A stretch of DNA of 64,000 nucleotides from CAITJF01 sp032654645 (GCA_032654645.1 JAULAW010000011.1:40826-104825); one strand, 5' to 3'. Counted from the first letter of the stretch, positions 43,318-52,032 are shown. The notes: a model not told the origin generated them from the sequence alone. Translations and numbers: made by a program.

Positions 43318-44484
43318 ATGATCTTGTTTAAAGGTGTTTTTATAGATGACAAGGAAGAAGAAAAGAAATATGCCGAGCTGTTGACCAATAACTCCAGTGG
43401 CAAATTGAATATCGAATTCCGCCTGCCTGAGCATGAAGTAACCGAACTTGCAGATCATTTGATAGATAAGCATTATGACTTTGCTGCAATCGATTTCCGT
43501 CTTGATGAAGTACCAATCAAGGATGCTGAAGGGAATAAGCAAAAAAACAAATACCGTGCAAGTGCTTTAGCTCAACAGATTCGTGACCGTGCTATTGACC
43601 AACCAAACAGTGACCTGCCGCTTATCCTGCTTTCGCAGGAAGACTATATCAAACGTATTTTTCACGCGGACTCAACAGCAGAAGACCTTTTTGATCTTGT
43701 AATATCTAAAGAAGAGCTTGTCACTGAGAAGCCGCTAGCGCTGGCAATTAGCCGTATAGCAAGTTTGGCCGCAGCCTATAAAACCATACAGGCCAACGTC
43801 ACAAAAAACAATAATATGCCCGTTGCACCCAGTGTCCTTCTTGGTCTGGATTCGCATGAGGCCGAAATGGTGTTAAATCATCAAGCCTTACGTGCAATCG
43901 CTAAAATTCAATACCCGCATCAAATCGTCTCGAAGGTAATGTCGTTGTTGATTCAGCGCGCTGGAATCTTGATGTCTGATGAGCATTTGTTGGCGAGGCT
44001 GGGTGTATCCCCAGATTCTCCCAATATTCCCCAGCTTAAAGCCAAGCTGCTTGATTTAAAACTGGGCTATAGCGGGCTGCTATGTGATGGATGGCCTCGA
44101 TGGTGGTGGCATCGCATAGATACCTGGGCAAAGGAATTAATGGGTGTTTCCTTAGGTTCAATGGCAGGGGCTGAAAGAGTGGCGCGGCTTTCAACCGCAC
44201 TTCTGCTTGATCTAAAACCTGCCGCATCGAGGTGGAACAAATCCTCAGATGAATATTTCTGGGTTGCCTGTTCAAGTTGCGATCACCCCACCGAGCTGAA
44301 ACATTCTGTCTTGGGGTATAACGCAAATTTTCAACCCTTCTTGGAGCCATCAAGAGTTTGCTGGTTTTGCGTTCAGACGGGTGCATATGAAAGCCGTGAT
44401 TTAGTTATCGATGACTCCGATGAAAGTTTGGCTGGAAAAATCAGGAACGGAAAAATTCAACCGCAAACTCAAATTCCATTATGA
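43318..44484 (+). CDS. Receiver-domain protein with C-terminal zinc ribbon
   Basis: 388 residues. The N-terminal 140 residues are a receiver-like domain with Asp10-Asp11, the phosphoacceptor Asp59 in DFAAIDFRLDE, Ser106 in LILLSQ and Lys131. No known output domain follows; instead a helical region (about 170-300) and two CxxC pairs (318/321, 348/351) that should bind zinc. It has GGAG before its ATG and overlaps the last gene by 4 bp. It is the likely partner of the kinase. It may match the Response_reg_2 type domain, but I could not search this. Confidence 0.8.
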   Translation: MILFKGVFIDDKEEEKKYAELLTNNSSGKLNIEFRLPEHEVTELADHLIDKHYDFAAIDFRLDEVPIKDAEGNKQKNKYRASALAQQIRDRAIDQPNSDLPLILLSQEDYIKRIFHADSTAEDLFDLVISKEELVTEKPLALAISRIASLAAAYKTIQANVTKNNNMPVAPSVLLGLDSHEAEMVLNHQALRAIAKIQYPHQIVSKVMSLLIQRAGILMSDEHLLARLGVSPDSPNIPQLKAKLLDLKLGYSGLLCDGWPRWWWHRIDTWAKELMGVSLGSMAGAERVARLSTALLLDLKPAASRWNKSSDEYFWVACSSCDHPTELKHSVLGYNANFQPFLEPSRVCWFCVQTGAYESRDLVIDDSDESLAGKIRNGKIQPQTQIPL

Positions 44485-45191
44485 GCGTTCCAACTGCAAA
44501 AGAAATGGCGGGAGCATTAAAGCAAACAGGAACCGCTCTACTTAATAAAGGACTCATTAATTCGTCCTATATTTTCCATGATTTGGCTAGAAGCACGGTA
44601 TCCCACGGCAACGACAATGTTGGATGGGAATATGAGATATCCGAGTCAAATCCAATCGTGTTTAGGTGGACGTACAACACGCATATAAAAAAGAATGTTC
44701 AGACGCGGATATACGCTGCTGTCAGTGCCAATCAACTTACCGCAGGGGGTGCCTGTTTTGATCGACTTGATCTTGCGTTGGAGGTGTTGGATGAAGAAGG
44801 CAATGTCTTAATCAAACATCATATTGACTTCGCAAATTCTTCAGATGGACAGTTTCAAGAAGGCCCGCTTTTCCACTTGCAATTTGGGGGCCACACACCG
44901 GGGCACACCAAGTCTTTTGAAGTACCAATTAAAGAGCCAAGATGGTTGTGTTTCCCTTTGGACGTTGTGTTACTTTGCGAGGTGGTTGTCGCAAATTTTT
45001 ATCCAGAAGATTGGGTGGAATTAAAGAATTTGCCTGGATGGAATGATCCAATAGTTTCTAGTCAGAAGTTTTGCATAATTCCATTTTTAAATGTACTGCA
45101 AAGCAAGGCCAGTGTATCGTCGCGTTCTTTACTTGATCAGGTATGGGCAAAGTCACTCGGTGCGACTTATATGGCTGAGGGCTTTTCTTAA
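44481..45191 (+). CDS. Unknown protein, last gene of the methyltransferase-kinase unit
   Basis: 236 residues. No family recognised. An all-beta middle part is suggested by PIVFRWTYNTHIKKNVQTRI, LALEVLDEEGNVLIKHHIDF and LLCEVVVANFYPEDWVELKN. No signal peptide, membrane helix or nuclease motif is visible. Its ATG overlaps the receiver gene stop, so it belongs to the operon and may be the effector or a binding partner. Confidence 0.75.
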   Translation: MSVPTAKEMAGALKQTGTALLNKGLINSSYIFHDLARSTVSHGNDNVGWEYEISESNPIVFRWTYNTHIKKNVQTRIYAAVSANQLTAGGACFDRLDLALEVLDEEGNVLIKHHIDFANSSDGQFQEGPLFHLQFGGHTPGHTKSFEVPIKEPRWLCFPLDVVLLCEVVVANFYPEDWVELKNLPGWNDPIVSSQKFCIIPFLNVLQSKASVSSRSLLDQVWAKSLGATYMAEGFS

Positions 45192-45238
45192 ATCGTTTGG
45201 GTTCTGAGTGTCAAATGTCACAGCTTCGACATCCGCAG

Positions 45239-46060
45239 TTACTTAAACCCCACCCCCAGCCACGCATCCGACGATAACCTGGTCGGCAACGTAGTCAGCT
45301 TCTCTTCCAGATACCTGATCGCCAGCACTTCCTTTTCTTGCCACACCGCTTCACCCATGCCCTTTTTCAACATCTGGATCGGCGCGCTGCCTTTCACCAT
45401 GTCCGCCCAGAACTCAGCGATGGAAGTTACCGGAAAGGCGGCTTTGGTGACGCTTTGAATCTGCACATCCTTGAATCCTGCATCCTCCATTTCCTGTTTG
45501 AACACGTCCGGGTTCTCCAGTGTGTCGATGGCTTTTTGCGGTTCGGGGATTTCGGGTTTGATCGCGCGTATCGCGCCGAACATCAGTTGCATGGCGGGTG
45601 AGCGGTCTATCGGCGCCCAGCTGGTGACGGCGATGCTGCCGCACGGTTTGAGGGTGCGATGGATTTCGGCGAAGCCTTTGCGGCGATCCGGGAAGAACAT
45701 CAGGCCGAACATCGAGAACGCGGCATCGAAGGTCGCGTCCGCGTAAGGCAGCGCTTGGGCATCGCCGTGTTGGATGGCGATGTTGCGGTGTCCGGCGCGT
45801 TCTATATGTTGCTTGAAAATTTCCAGCATGGATGCGGAGAAGTCAATGCCATGCACTTCACCAGCCTCGTGCGCGACCTTGAGTGACAGCGTGCCGGGGC
45901 CACAGGCGACATCGAGTATCGCCGCACCCGGTTTGAGCCTGGAGGCGGCGATAGCTTCATCGGCGTAATGCGCCAGCATCTGCATGGTGGTCTCGGCGTA
46001 ACCGTTGGCGACCAAGTCCCACGGTTCGATGGCGGATAGCATGTTGGCTGGTTTGCTCAT
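45239..46060 (-). CDS. Class I SAM-dependent methyltransferase
   Basis: 273 residues with the Methyltransf_11 pattern: AAILDVACGPGTLSLKVAHE (motif I), VHGIDFSASMLEIFKQH, IQHGDAQALPYADATFDAAF and HRTLKPCGSIAVTSWAPID. The substrate is unknown; UbiE-type small-molecule methylation is likely. It is convergent with the four-gene unit, with a 47-bp gap, and 9 bp after the DUF1697 gene. Confidence 0.92.
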   Translation of the reverse strand: MSKPANMLSAIEPWDLVANGYAETTMQMLAHYADEAIAASRLKPGAAILDVACGPGTLSLKVAHEAGEVHGIDFSASMLEIFKQHIERAGHRNIAIQHGDAQALPYADATFDAAFSMFGLMFFPDRRKGFAEIHRTLKPCGSIAVTSWAPIDRSPAMQLMFGAIRAIKPEIPEPQKAIDTLENPDVFKQEMEDAGFKDVQIQSVTKAAFPVTSIAEFWADMVKGSAPIQMLKKGMGEAVWQEKEVLAIRYLEEKLTTLPTRLSSDAWLGVGFK

Positions 46061-46069
46061 TGCGGTTCC

Positions 46070-46609
46070 TTATGGTTCGTCGATCATTGCTTTGAGCTTG
46101 CGCACGGTGTTCCAGTTGCGGCTGGTCATCGCCACGCCGAGCAGGCATTCCATGCTGGCGGCCAGTTTGGATCGGCCTACGCCGTCCGGCGCGTGCAAGT
46201 AGAGCACATTACCTGCCAGTTGAAAACGTTCGCTTGCGGCCCTGATTCTCTCCAGCGCATCGAGGTCTGGCTTGGGTGGAACGGCGGCGAGGAACGCAAC
46301 GTGCAGGGTGTTGGGCGCTGCTTCGGCCTCGGGATAGGGGTTCGCCTTGATCGCTTCTTCAAGCGCGGCGGAGTCCAGCAACAGCACCTGCGGTGCGAAG
46401 CCGTGACTTTCCTTGATCGCGGCACTGATCGTTTTGGCAAGTTTTGCGGTGTCGGCGGTTTTGCTCTGAAACACCGCATTGCCGCTCTGGATATAGGTCT
46501 TGATATTTTGCAAACCGAGGCTTTCCAGCACGGTCACCAGCTCTTTCATCGGCAGCAAGTTCTTGCCGCCGACGTTGATGCCGCGCAAGAGTGCAATGCA
46601 GGTTTTCAT
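46070..46609 (-). CDS. DUF1697 protein
   Basis: 179 residues from MKTCIALLRGINVGGKN, the standard family start. It also has LGLQNIKTYIQSGNAVF, PYPEAEAAPNTLHVAFL and DGVGRSKLAASMECLLG. The function of DUF1697 is unknown. It is co-transcribed with the methyltransferase downstream (9 bp). Confidence 0.93.
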   Translation of the reverse strand: MKTCIALLRGINVGGKNLLPMKELVTVLESLGLQNIKTYIQSGNAVFQSKTADTAKLAKTISAAIKESHGFAPQVLLLDSAALEEAIKANPYPEAEAAPNTLHVAFLAAVPPKPDLDALERIRAASERFQLAGNVLYLHAPDGVGRSKLAASMECLLGVAMTSRNWNTVRKLKAMIDEP

Positions 46610-46634
46610 CGGCGGTTTGATTGCGGATGCCATG

Positions 46635-46768
46635 CTACTGCATCGAATGCAGGCCGAACTTGTTGCCTTCGCTGTCCACAGCCAGCGCGATAAAACCGTA
46701 CTGATCGATGGACATTTTCGGTTTGTGGATGCTTCCGCCCGCTGCCTTGGGCGTTAGCGTTCCGGTAA
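46635..46768 (-). pseudogene. VOC-family protein, C-terminal fragment
   Basis: The last 40 codons, GTLTPKAAGGSIHKPKMSID then QYGFIALAVDSEGNKFGLHS, are a typical VOC C-terminal unit. The beginning is missing; it directly adjoins the end of the DUF2461 gene at 46769. A deletion has joined the two. It is a remnant. Confidence 0.75.
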
Positions 46769-47443
46769 TCAATACGATACATCCAGCGCCTTGCACAGAA
46801 ATTTCATGAACGGCACCGTTTCGGCAAAGCGCTTTCCGGCCAGTTTGACTAGACCGGTATCCGCGACTTCGCGGGCGGACAGCGGCGCGATGGCGACGAA
46901 GTCCTTGCGCTTGAGGTCGGCTATCGCGGGGTGATCGGCCGCGTAGCCGCGCGGAGGTCTGGTCAGGGTGTCGCCCCACAACTCCCATTGCGCGGTGAAT
47001 TTTTTGTCGTTGCGCGCGGCGAACCATTGCTCCGGGTTTTTCGCGATGAAGTCGCGCATCTTGCCCAGCGCATCCGCCTCGGGATGCCAGCAGCCCACGG
47101 CGAAGAAACACTCGTCCGGGGCGATGTGCACATAGAAGCCGGGGGCGTGGATGTTTTTGCCCAGCGCGTGGCGGAACTGGATGCCGATGTTGGTCTTGTA
47201 CGGGGTCTTGTCGCGCGAGAAGCGCGTGTCGCGAAACACGCGCATCAGCGAGCCGCCGACCTTGCGCGGCTCGGCGCGAAAGTTTGGCGCAAATTTCTTC
47301 AGCCCCGGTTCCATCGCTTCGATAAAGTCGAGCGCCGGTTCGCGCACCAGCGCTTCATAACGCGGCTTGTTGGCCTCGAACCAATCGCGGTTATTGTTGG
47401 CGGCCAGTTCGCCGAGAAAACTGAAGGTAGCTTTGCTGAACAT
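46769..47443 (-). CDS. DUF2461 (TIGR02453-type) protein
   Basis: 224 residues from the ATG with AGGAG 9 bases upstream. Family segments: FLGELAANNNRDWFEANKPR, RVFRDTRFSRDKTPYKTNIG, HIAPDECFFAVGCWHPEADA. Function unknown. It starts 20 bp after the HhH-protein stop in the same operon. Its 3' end touches the VOC remnant. Confidence 0.93.
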   Translation of the reverse strand: MFSKATFSFLGELAANNNRDWFEANKPRYEALVREPALDFIEAMEPGLKKFAPNFRAEPRKVGGSLMRVFRDTRFSRDKTPYKTNIGIQFRHALGKNIHAPGFYVHIAPDECFFAVGCWHPEADALGKMRDFIAKNPEQWFAARNDKKFTAQWELWGDTLTRPPRGYAADHPAIADLKRKDFVAIAPLSAREVADTGLVKLAGKRFAETVPFMKFLCKALDVSY

Positions 47444-47462
47444 GCTGATTTTCTCCTGCGAT

Positions 47463-47765
47463 TTATTTACGCTCATGTTTGGGATGTGCGGCGAGCATTT
47501 TCTTCCCTTGCGCGGTAAATTTCCACCATGGTATGGATTCGCCGCAGTTCAGATAATGCCGGGCCGCCAGCAACGTGTAGAGCACACATGGATCATGGCG
47601 GTTGCCCATGCTGTCCGATAAGGCCAGATAGGTCTTTAGCGGATCGCGGGTCGCGAGTTGTTGCGGGCTCAGGATGCCGAGCGAGCGCAAGTCGGATGCG
47701 ATGGACTTGCCGATATTGGGAATATCTTCCAACTGGTCCGTCCGTGCTGTTGCGGCCTGGCGCAT
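47463..47765 (-). CDS. Helix-hairpin-helix protein, mitomycin resistance/Cdd1-like
   Basis: 100 residues from MRQAATARTDQLEDIPNIGK. The HhH region is EDIPNIGKSIASDLRSLGIL, and the C-terminal DPCVLYTLLAARHYLNCGES and PWWKFTAQGKKMLA match the Cdd1 type. Its biochemical role is not established. It sits in the minus-strand operon 16 bp after the DUF6157 gene. Confidence 0.88.
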   Translation of the reverse strand: MRQAATARTDQLEDIPNIGKSIASDLRSLGILSPQQLATRDPLKTYLALSDSMGNRHDPCVLYTLLAARHYLNCGESIPWWKFTAQGKKMLAAHPKHERK

Positions 47766-47781
47766 AGTATCTCCACTCCAA

Positions 47782-48192
47782 TCAGCGCTTACTGCGCATG
47801 GCGAAATATTTTTTGACGTTCCCGTCTTGCACGAAGCGCCGGTATTCCGCGCTCCCGACCGGGTAGATGGCGATTTTGCCCTGTTCATTGTAATGCGCAC
47901 CCCATCCGTATTTCTTGGTCAGCGGCGAGGCGCGCATACAGGCGCAGGGTTTGGCGAAATACTCGTCCCATAATTGCTGTCGCCGCGCTGCCACCTCGGC
48001 GGGCGGTATCTGCTTGTGTAGCACATGCGTGGCGAATTTCAGTTCTTCCAGCGTGTAGCCGTAGGGCTTGCCGCTCAGCAGTTGGTATTCGATACCGGCG
48101 ATGGAGCGTTTGTCGCCCTTGTCTTGCGGCACGACAGCTTTGTCGGTCGGACAGTCCGGCGCGATCTCGATGAATTGGTTGGCTGGATTCAT
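47782..48192 (-). CDS. DUF6157 protein
   Basis: 136 residues. It shows the family layout TFIEIAPDCP-like start (NQFIEIAPDCPTDKAVVP), QYQLLSGKPYGYT-like region (EYQLLSGKPYGYTLEELKF) and ACMRASPLTKKYGWGAHYNE. Function unknown. It overlaps the DUF1801 gene by 4 bp. Confidence 0.85.
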   Translation of the reverse strand: MNPANQFIEIAPDCPTDKAVVPQDKGDKRSIAGIEYQLLSGKPYGYTLEELKFATHVLHKQIPPAEVAARRQQLWDEYFAKPCACMRASPLTKKYGWGAHYNEQGKIAIYPVGSAEYRRFVQDGNVKKYFAMRSKR

Positions 48193-48569
48193 GCTGCGTT
48201 CTTCGCCGTTTTTTTTAAGTTTTCCGTCACGCGGAACCCGACTATTTTCTTGACCAGTTCCAGCGGTAGCGGTTTATCGAGCGGAAATTGGATCGCACCT
48301 TTCGATGTCTTGTATTTACTCAGCTCATCCTGAAACGCGCTGACCCCGCTGGATGTGGGATAGAAGCCGATGTGATGTTTGAAGGCCGCGAAATGCACCA
48401 GGTTGCCATTGAGGTAAAAGGTCGGTATCCGGTAGCTGATTTTTTCCGTCGCATCGGGAGCGGCTGTGCGGATAGTCTGCCGCAACTTTTCCAGCATGGC
48501 CTGAACCTCTACGGGAAACCCGGTGATGTATTCATCTATGGTCGCAGGAGTTAAGCGGGCCGGTTTCAT
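48189..48569 (-). CDS. DUF1801 protein (YdhG/YdeI-like)
   Basis: 126 residues. The pattern IDEYITGFPVEVQAMLEKLR, APDATEKISYRIPTFYLNGN, HHIGFYPTSSGVSAF is typical. Function unknown; these are often linked to iron or metal stress in annotation, without proof. It overlaps both neighbours by 4 bp, so it is in one transcript. Confidence 0.92.
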   Translation of the reverse strand: MKPARLTPATIDEYITGFPVEVQAMLEKLRQTIRTAAPDATEKISYRIPTFYLNGNLVHFAAFKHHIGFYPTSSGVSAFQDELSKYKTSKGAIQFPLDKPLPLELVKKIVGFRVTENLKKTAKNAA

Positions 48570-49063
48570 AGGCGCGTCTTGCCGACATAGGCAACCAGTT
48601 GATCCAGCGCGATCCCCCAGCCTTTCTCAAAGCCCATTTCCGCATGCTGTTTGCGCCCCGCTTCATCCGCATGGATCACAGTGGCGGTGTAGCGCGTGCC
48701 GCTGTCGTGCGGCGCGAGCTGGATGGTGGCGGTGAAAAAGAACGCTCCCTTGTCTTCGGCCTTGGGCAGTGGCGCGGGGCGGTAGCCGGGCAGCAGCGCA
48801 TTGGTCCAGGTTAGCTTCTCGTTTTCGATCACTTCGAGGTAGCAGCCGGTGCCGGGAAATTGCTGTCCCTCAGGCGACAGCATCACGGTACGAAAAATGC
48901 CGCCGGGACGCAGGTCGATCTCGCAATCTATCGTTTTCCAAGGCAAAGGGCAGAACCAGGGCATGAGATGTTCCGGTGTCGTCCATGCTTTCCATATCCG
49001 TTCTTTCGGCACATCCACGATGCGCTCGAATGACAAGTCGAGTTTCGGATTCAATTCGTTCAT
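48566..49063 (-). CDS. SRPBCC/AHSA1-domain protein
   Basis: 165 residues. The START-like AHSA1 pattern is clear: LSFERIVDVPKERIWKAWTT, PEHLMPWFCPLPWKTIDCEI, DLRPGGIFRTVM, HAEMGFEKGWGIALDQLVAY. It likely binds a hydrophobic ligand; no catalysis is known. It is one of three AHSA1 genes in this block. Confidence 0.93.
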   Translation of the reverse strand: MNELNPKLDLSFERIVDVPKERIWKAWTTPEHLMPWFCPLPWKTIDCEIDLRPGGIFRTVMLSPEGQQFPGTGCYLEVIENEKLTWTNALLPGYRPAPLPKAEDKGAFFFTATIQLAPHDSGTRYTATVIHADEAGRKQHAEMGFEKGWGIALDQLVAYVGKTRL

Positions 49064-49109
49064 TTTGTCCTCCTTAAAAACCGGGTGCTATCGACGTGGG
49101 TTATCGGTT

Positions 49110-49535
49110 TTACTTAATTTGAGTTATGCCCCCAGCCCACTCTAAAGCCTGCTGCGTGTTATCGAATATGCGCATTTCAATGGCCTTGCGGTTGCGGAAC
49201 GTGTAGACCGCCGCATGTCGCCCTTCGCGCCATTCTGTCTCGTGCTTCAACCGCACACGCACATAGATGAACACGATGACCTTATCGCCGACGGCAATGA
49301 ATCGTTCCGGTTCGCAATTTCCTTCAGCCCATGTGCTGCGCGACTGCGACAGGTGTTCCTTTACGGCAGCGAGCCCGTGATATGCCCCGCCTCCGGGATA
49401 ATCTGCTGGTTCGATCCACGCGATCTGCGGGTCAAATGTTTTGACGGTTGCCTCAATATCATTCCGGTTGAGCGCGGCGTATGCCTCCCTCAGTGCGGCT
49501 GTCTCAGCTGCAAGAGACGGTGTCAGTTTGTCCAT
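49110..49535 (-). CDS. SnoaL/NTF2-like protein
   Basis: 141 residues from MDKLTPSLAAETAALREAYA. The fold is shown by AALNRNDIEATVKTFDPQIA, GGAYHGLAAVKEHLSQSRST and VYTFRNRKAIEMRIFDNTQQ. NTF2-like proteins of this size are often ligand-binding or ketosteroid-isomerase-like with unknown substrates. Confidence 0.9.
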   Translation of the reverse strand: MDKLTPSLAAETAALREAYAALNRNDIEATVKTFDPQIAWIEPADYPGGGAYHGLAAVKEHLSQSRSTWAEGNCEPERFIAVGDKVIVFIYVRVRLKHETEWREGRHAAVYTFRNRKAIEMRIFDNTQQALEWAGGITQIK

Positions 49536-49592
49536 ATTTCTCTCCCAGTGCTCGACTGCCGGGTTAAACGCGACGTCTTTAGTTCTCAACGG

Positions 49593-50063
49593 TTACGTCC
49601 TGATAGGATTCTCTCGGGAGGTCTGCTGCCCGAGCTGTTGGGCGAGCCCGATGAGAATTCCTTCGGGACCCCGGATGTAGCAGAGCCGATACATGTTTTC
49701 ATACTGGACCACTTCGCCGACGAGCTTCGCGCCGCGTTTGCCGAGCCGGACGAGCGTATCGTCGATGTCATCCACGGTGAACATGACGCGCAGGTAACCG
49801 AGAGCGTTCACCGGGGCGATGCGGTGATCGGCGACCACGGGCGGCGCGAGGAAGCGGGACAACTCGAGCCGGCTGTGACCGTCCGGCGTACGCATCATGG
49901 CAATTTCGACGCGCATGCCGCGCAATCCGGTGACGCCATCTGCCCAGTCTCCTTCCACCGGGGCACGCCCCTCGAGATCGAGACCAAGTTCGGTGAAGAA
50001 CTCAATGGCGGCATCAATGTCTTCTACCACGATGCCGACGTTGTCCATACGCTTAACTGTCAT
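49593..50063 (-). CDS. VOC-family protein
   Basis: 156 residues. MDNVGIVVEDIDAAIEFFTE, LGYLRVMFTVDDIDDTLVRL and CYIRGPEGILIGLAQQLG give the two VOC modules with metal-ligand positions. Reaction unknown. Part of the minus-strand block. Confidence 0.9.
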   Translation of the reverse strand: MTVKRMDNVGIVVEDIDAAIEFFTELGLDLEGRAPVEGDWADGVTGLRGMRVEIAMMRTPDGHSRLELSRFLAPPVVADHRIAPVNALGYLRVMFTVDDIDDTLVRLGKRGAKLVGEVVQYENMYRLCYIRGPEGILIGLAQQLGQQTSRENPIRT

Positions 50064-50090
50064 GATGTCTCCTTGGCGTCTGGCTTTACT

Positions 50091-50555
50091 TCATTCAGCA
50101 TCGTAAGCCTGCTGCAGACACGCGATGTCTATCTTCTTCATCTGCAACATGGCCTGCATCACGCGCCCGGCCCTAGCCGGATCGGGATCGCTCAGCAGTT
50201 CGGTCAATTGTTTTGGCACGATCTGCCAGCTTACGCCGAACCTGTCCTTGAGCCAGCCGCAGGCCTCGGACTCGGGAACGGCAGAGAGCTTTTTCCAGTA
50301 GTAATCGGTCTCCTCCTGCGTCTCGCAGTTCACTACGAACGAGATCGCCTCGTTGAATTTGAACAAGGGGCCTGCGCTCATCAACTGGTACTCCTTGTCG
50401 AACAGACGCAGGGTGACGATCTCCACCGTGCCGGACGGCGTGTCCTTCAGTGTGGAGCTGCCGAGTATTTGCGCATCCTTGAACACCGAGACATAGAACT
50501 CGGCTGCCGCGCGCGCTTCCTTGTCGAACCACAGGAATGGGGTGATCTTCTGCAT
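50091..50555 (-). CDS. PhnB-like VOC protein
   Basis: 154 residues. The pattern ITPFLWFDKEARAAAEFYVS, FNEAISFVVNCETQEETDYY, WKKLSAVPESEACGWLKDRF and GVSWQIVPKQLTELLSDPDP is the one annotated as 3-demethylubiquinone-9 3-methyltransferase-like; that name is not supported by chemistry. It lies 27 bp before the preceding VOC gene. Confidence 0.93.
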   Translation of the reverse strand: MQKITPFLWFDKEARAAAEFYVSVFKDAQILGSSTLKDTPSGTVEIVTLRLFDKEYQLMSAGPLFKFNEAISFVVNCETQEETDYYWKKLSAVPESEACGWLKDRFGVSWQIVPKQLTELLSDPDPARAGRVMQAMLQMKKIDIACLQQAYDAE

Positions 50556-50577
50556 AGTGGCCCCTCCTGTAACGTGC

Positions 50578-50760
50578 TTATTTCGCCGGTTCGTAGAAAC
50601 ACATCTTGGGCGAACTGACCTTGCCCGCCTTCTTCAACGCGGTGATGATCTTGCCGACTTCCTTCTGGTCTATCCCGGTGGCTGCTGCCACTTCCGCGCC
50701 CTTGACGGGCTTGCCTGCTTTTTTCATCGCATCCAGTACGGCTTTTTCTTTTGCATCCAT
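50578..50760 (-). CDS. Small winged-helix protein
   Basis: 60 residues, MDAKEKAVLDAMKKAGKPVK, then GAEVAAATGIDQKEVGKIIT. It looks like a minimal winged-helix DNA-binding module of the kind in transcriptional regulators; it could also bind RNA. It lies between an AHSA1 gene (10 bp) and the PhnB-like gene (22 bp). Confidence 0.8.
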   Translation of the reverse strand: MDAKEKAVLDAMKKAGKPVKGAEVAAATGIDQKEVGKIITALKKAGKVSSPKMCFYEPAK

Positions 50761-50770
50761 GCTGCTCTCC

Positions 50771-51235
50771 TTATGGGTGGGTTAAAAAATCTTTCAGCTT
50801 TTCGAGGCTCTCGCCCCAGCTTGTGCTGTATCCGGCTGCATTGGCCGCATCGCGCCGCGCTTTGGTTTCAAAGCGGGTGTGCAGCGTGAGCGTGGTCTTG
50901 CCGTCATGCTCGGCAAAGGTGACGGTCACCACAGAACGCGGTGGTAGGCCTGCGCCGCAAGGATGGCTCTCGTCGGCGGTGCTGTCGTAAACGATGCGCT
51001 CCGGCTCGACGATTTCGCGGAAGATGCCCTTGCACGGATAGATGTTGCCGTCCGGCGCGCACATGTTCAGAAGAAATGCGCCGCCCACGCGCAGGTCGGA
51101 TTCGCAGGAGGAATTGCTGAAACCTTTCGGCCCCCGCCATTGCATGATGTGCTGCGGCTCGGTCCATGCCTTCCACACCAAGGCACGTGGCGCGTTGAAG
51201 GTGCGGGTGATGAGTAGTTCGCTTGTCTTGTTCAT
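50771..51235 (-). CDS. SRPBCC/AHSA1-domain protein
   Basis: 154 residues. TSELLITRTFNAPRALVWKA, WTEPQHIMQWRGPKGFSNSS and RIVYDSTADESHPCGAGLPP give the AHSA1 layout. Ligand unknown. A 22-bp tandem duplication lies directly upstream of its ATG. Confidence 0.93.
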   Translation of the reverse strand: MNKTSELLITRTFNAPRALVWKAWTEPQHIMQWRGPKGFSNSSCESDLRVGGAFLLNMCAPDGNIYPCKGIFREIVEPERIVYDSTADESHPCGAGLPPRSVVTVTFAEHDGKTTLTLHTRFETKARRDAANAAGYSTSWGESLEKLKDFLTHP

Positions 51236-51242
51236 TTTCAGT

Positions 51243-51286
51243 TCTCGGGCTTGTGGGTAGCAACTCTCGGGCTTGTGGGTAGCAAC
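51243..51286. repeat. Perfect 22-bp tandem duplication
   Basis: Two identical units (TCTCGGGCTTGTGGGTAGCA plus AC) lie at 51243-51264 and 51265-51286 in the gap between the RibD-C-like gene and the AHSA1 gene. It looks like a slippage product. Confidence 0.85.
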
Positions 51287-51291
51287 AATGT

Positions 51292-51939
51292 TTACGTTTT
51301 CTTTTTGATGATCAAATGGGTGGCATTGGGTGAGCTGGTGTGTTCGGCACAGTAGTAACCCAATGACGGCAAATCGATCCCGAAAAATAATGGCTCCCCG
51401 GAGCCGAGCAGAACCGGTGCGAGGGCAAGATGCATCTCGCCAATCAACCCGGCGCGCAGGTATTGCCTGATCGTTTCCACCCCTCCGCCGACTCGCACAT
51501 CCAGTCCATTTGCCGCATCTTTGGCTTGTTCCAGCGCGCTGAAAATGCCGTCAGTCACAAAATGAAAAGTCGTGCCGCCATCCATGGTGATCGACTCGCG
51601 CGGGTGATGCGTCAACACAAAGACCGGTGTGTGATACGGCGGATTGTCGCCCCACCAGCCTTTCCAGCTCATGTCTGTCCACGGCCCCCTGTTCGGATCG
51701 AACATGTTGCGCCCCAAAATCCACGCACCGATATCGCGGAATCCGCGTGCAGCGAAGTCTTCATCAATGCCGGTTGTACCGGAACCATTACCGTGCATTT
51801 GCTGAAAAGTCCGGGTTGGAAAGAACCATTCGTGCAGCTGCATACCGCCTTCGCCGATTGGATTTTCCAAGCTCTGATTCGGCCCCGCACCGAATCCGTC
51901 AATGGAAATCGAGAAACACGCTACACGTAGTTTGCTCAT
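51292..51939 (-). CDS. RibD-C/dihydrofolate reductase-fold protein
   Basis: 215 residues from MSKLRVACFSISIDGFGAGP. The DHFR-like fold has IGAWILGRNMFDPNRGPWTD, HTPVFVLTHHPRESITMDGG, VRVGGGVETIRQYLRAGLIG and HLALAPVLLGSGEPLF. These relatives reduce small compounds with NAD(P)H. The substrate is unknown. It is the first gene before the AHSA1 gene in this part of the block. Confidence 0.92.
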   Translation of the reverse strand: MSKLRVACFSISIDGFGAGPNQSLENPIGEGGMQLHEWFFPTRTFQQMHGNGSGTTGIDEDFAARGFRDIGAWILGRNMFDPNRGPWTDMSWKGWWGDNPPYHTPVFVLTHHPRESITMDGGTTFHFVTDGIFSALEQAKDAANGLDVRVGGGVETIRQYLRAGLIGEMHLALAPVLLGSGEPLFFGIDLPSLGYYCAEHTSSPNATHLIIKKKT

Positions 51940-52032
51940 ATTCATTTCTCCTTTGAAATCTCACCGATAAATCTCAGCGCATAACGTGTCACAAGGGGGG
52001 GCCGCTTCTGGCCTGGTTCGTTTGAGCGCAGG

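Noticed and set aside
49215..50618. 467-codon plus-strand frame opposite several VOC and SnoaL genes
   Set aside because: The minus-strand genes have clear families and ribosome sites; the long frame is due to GC-rich codon bias.
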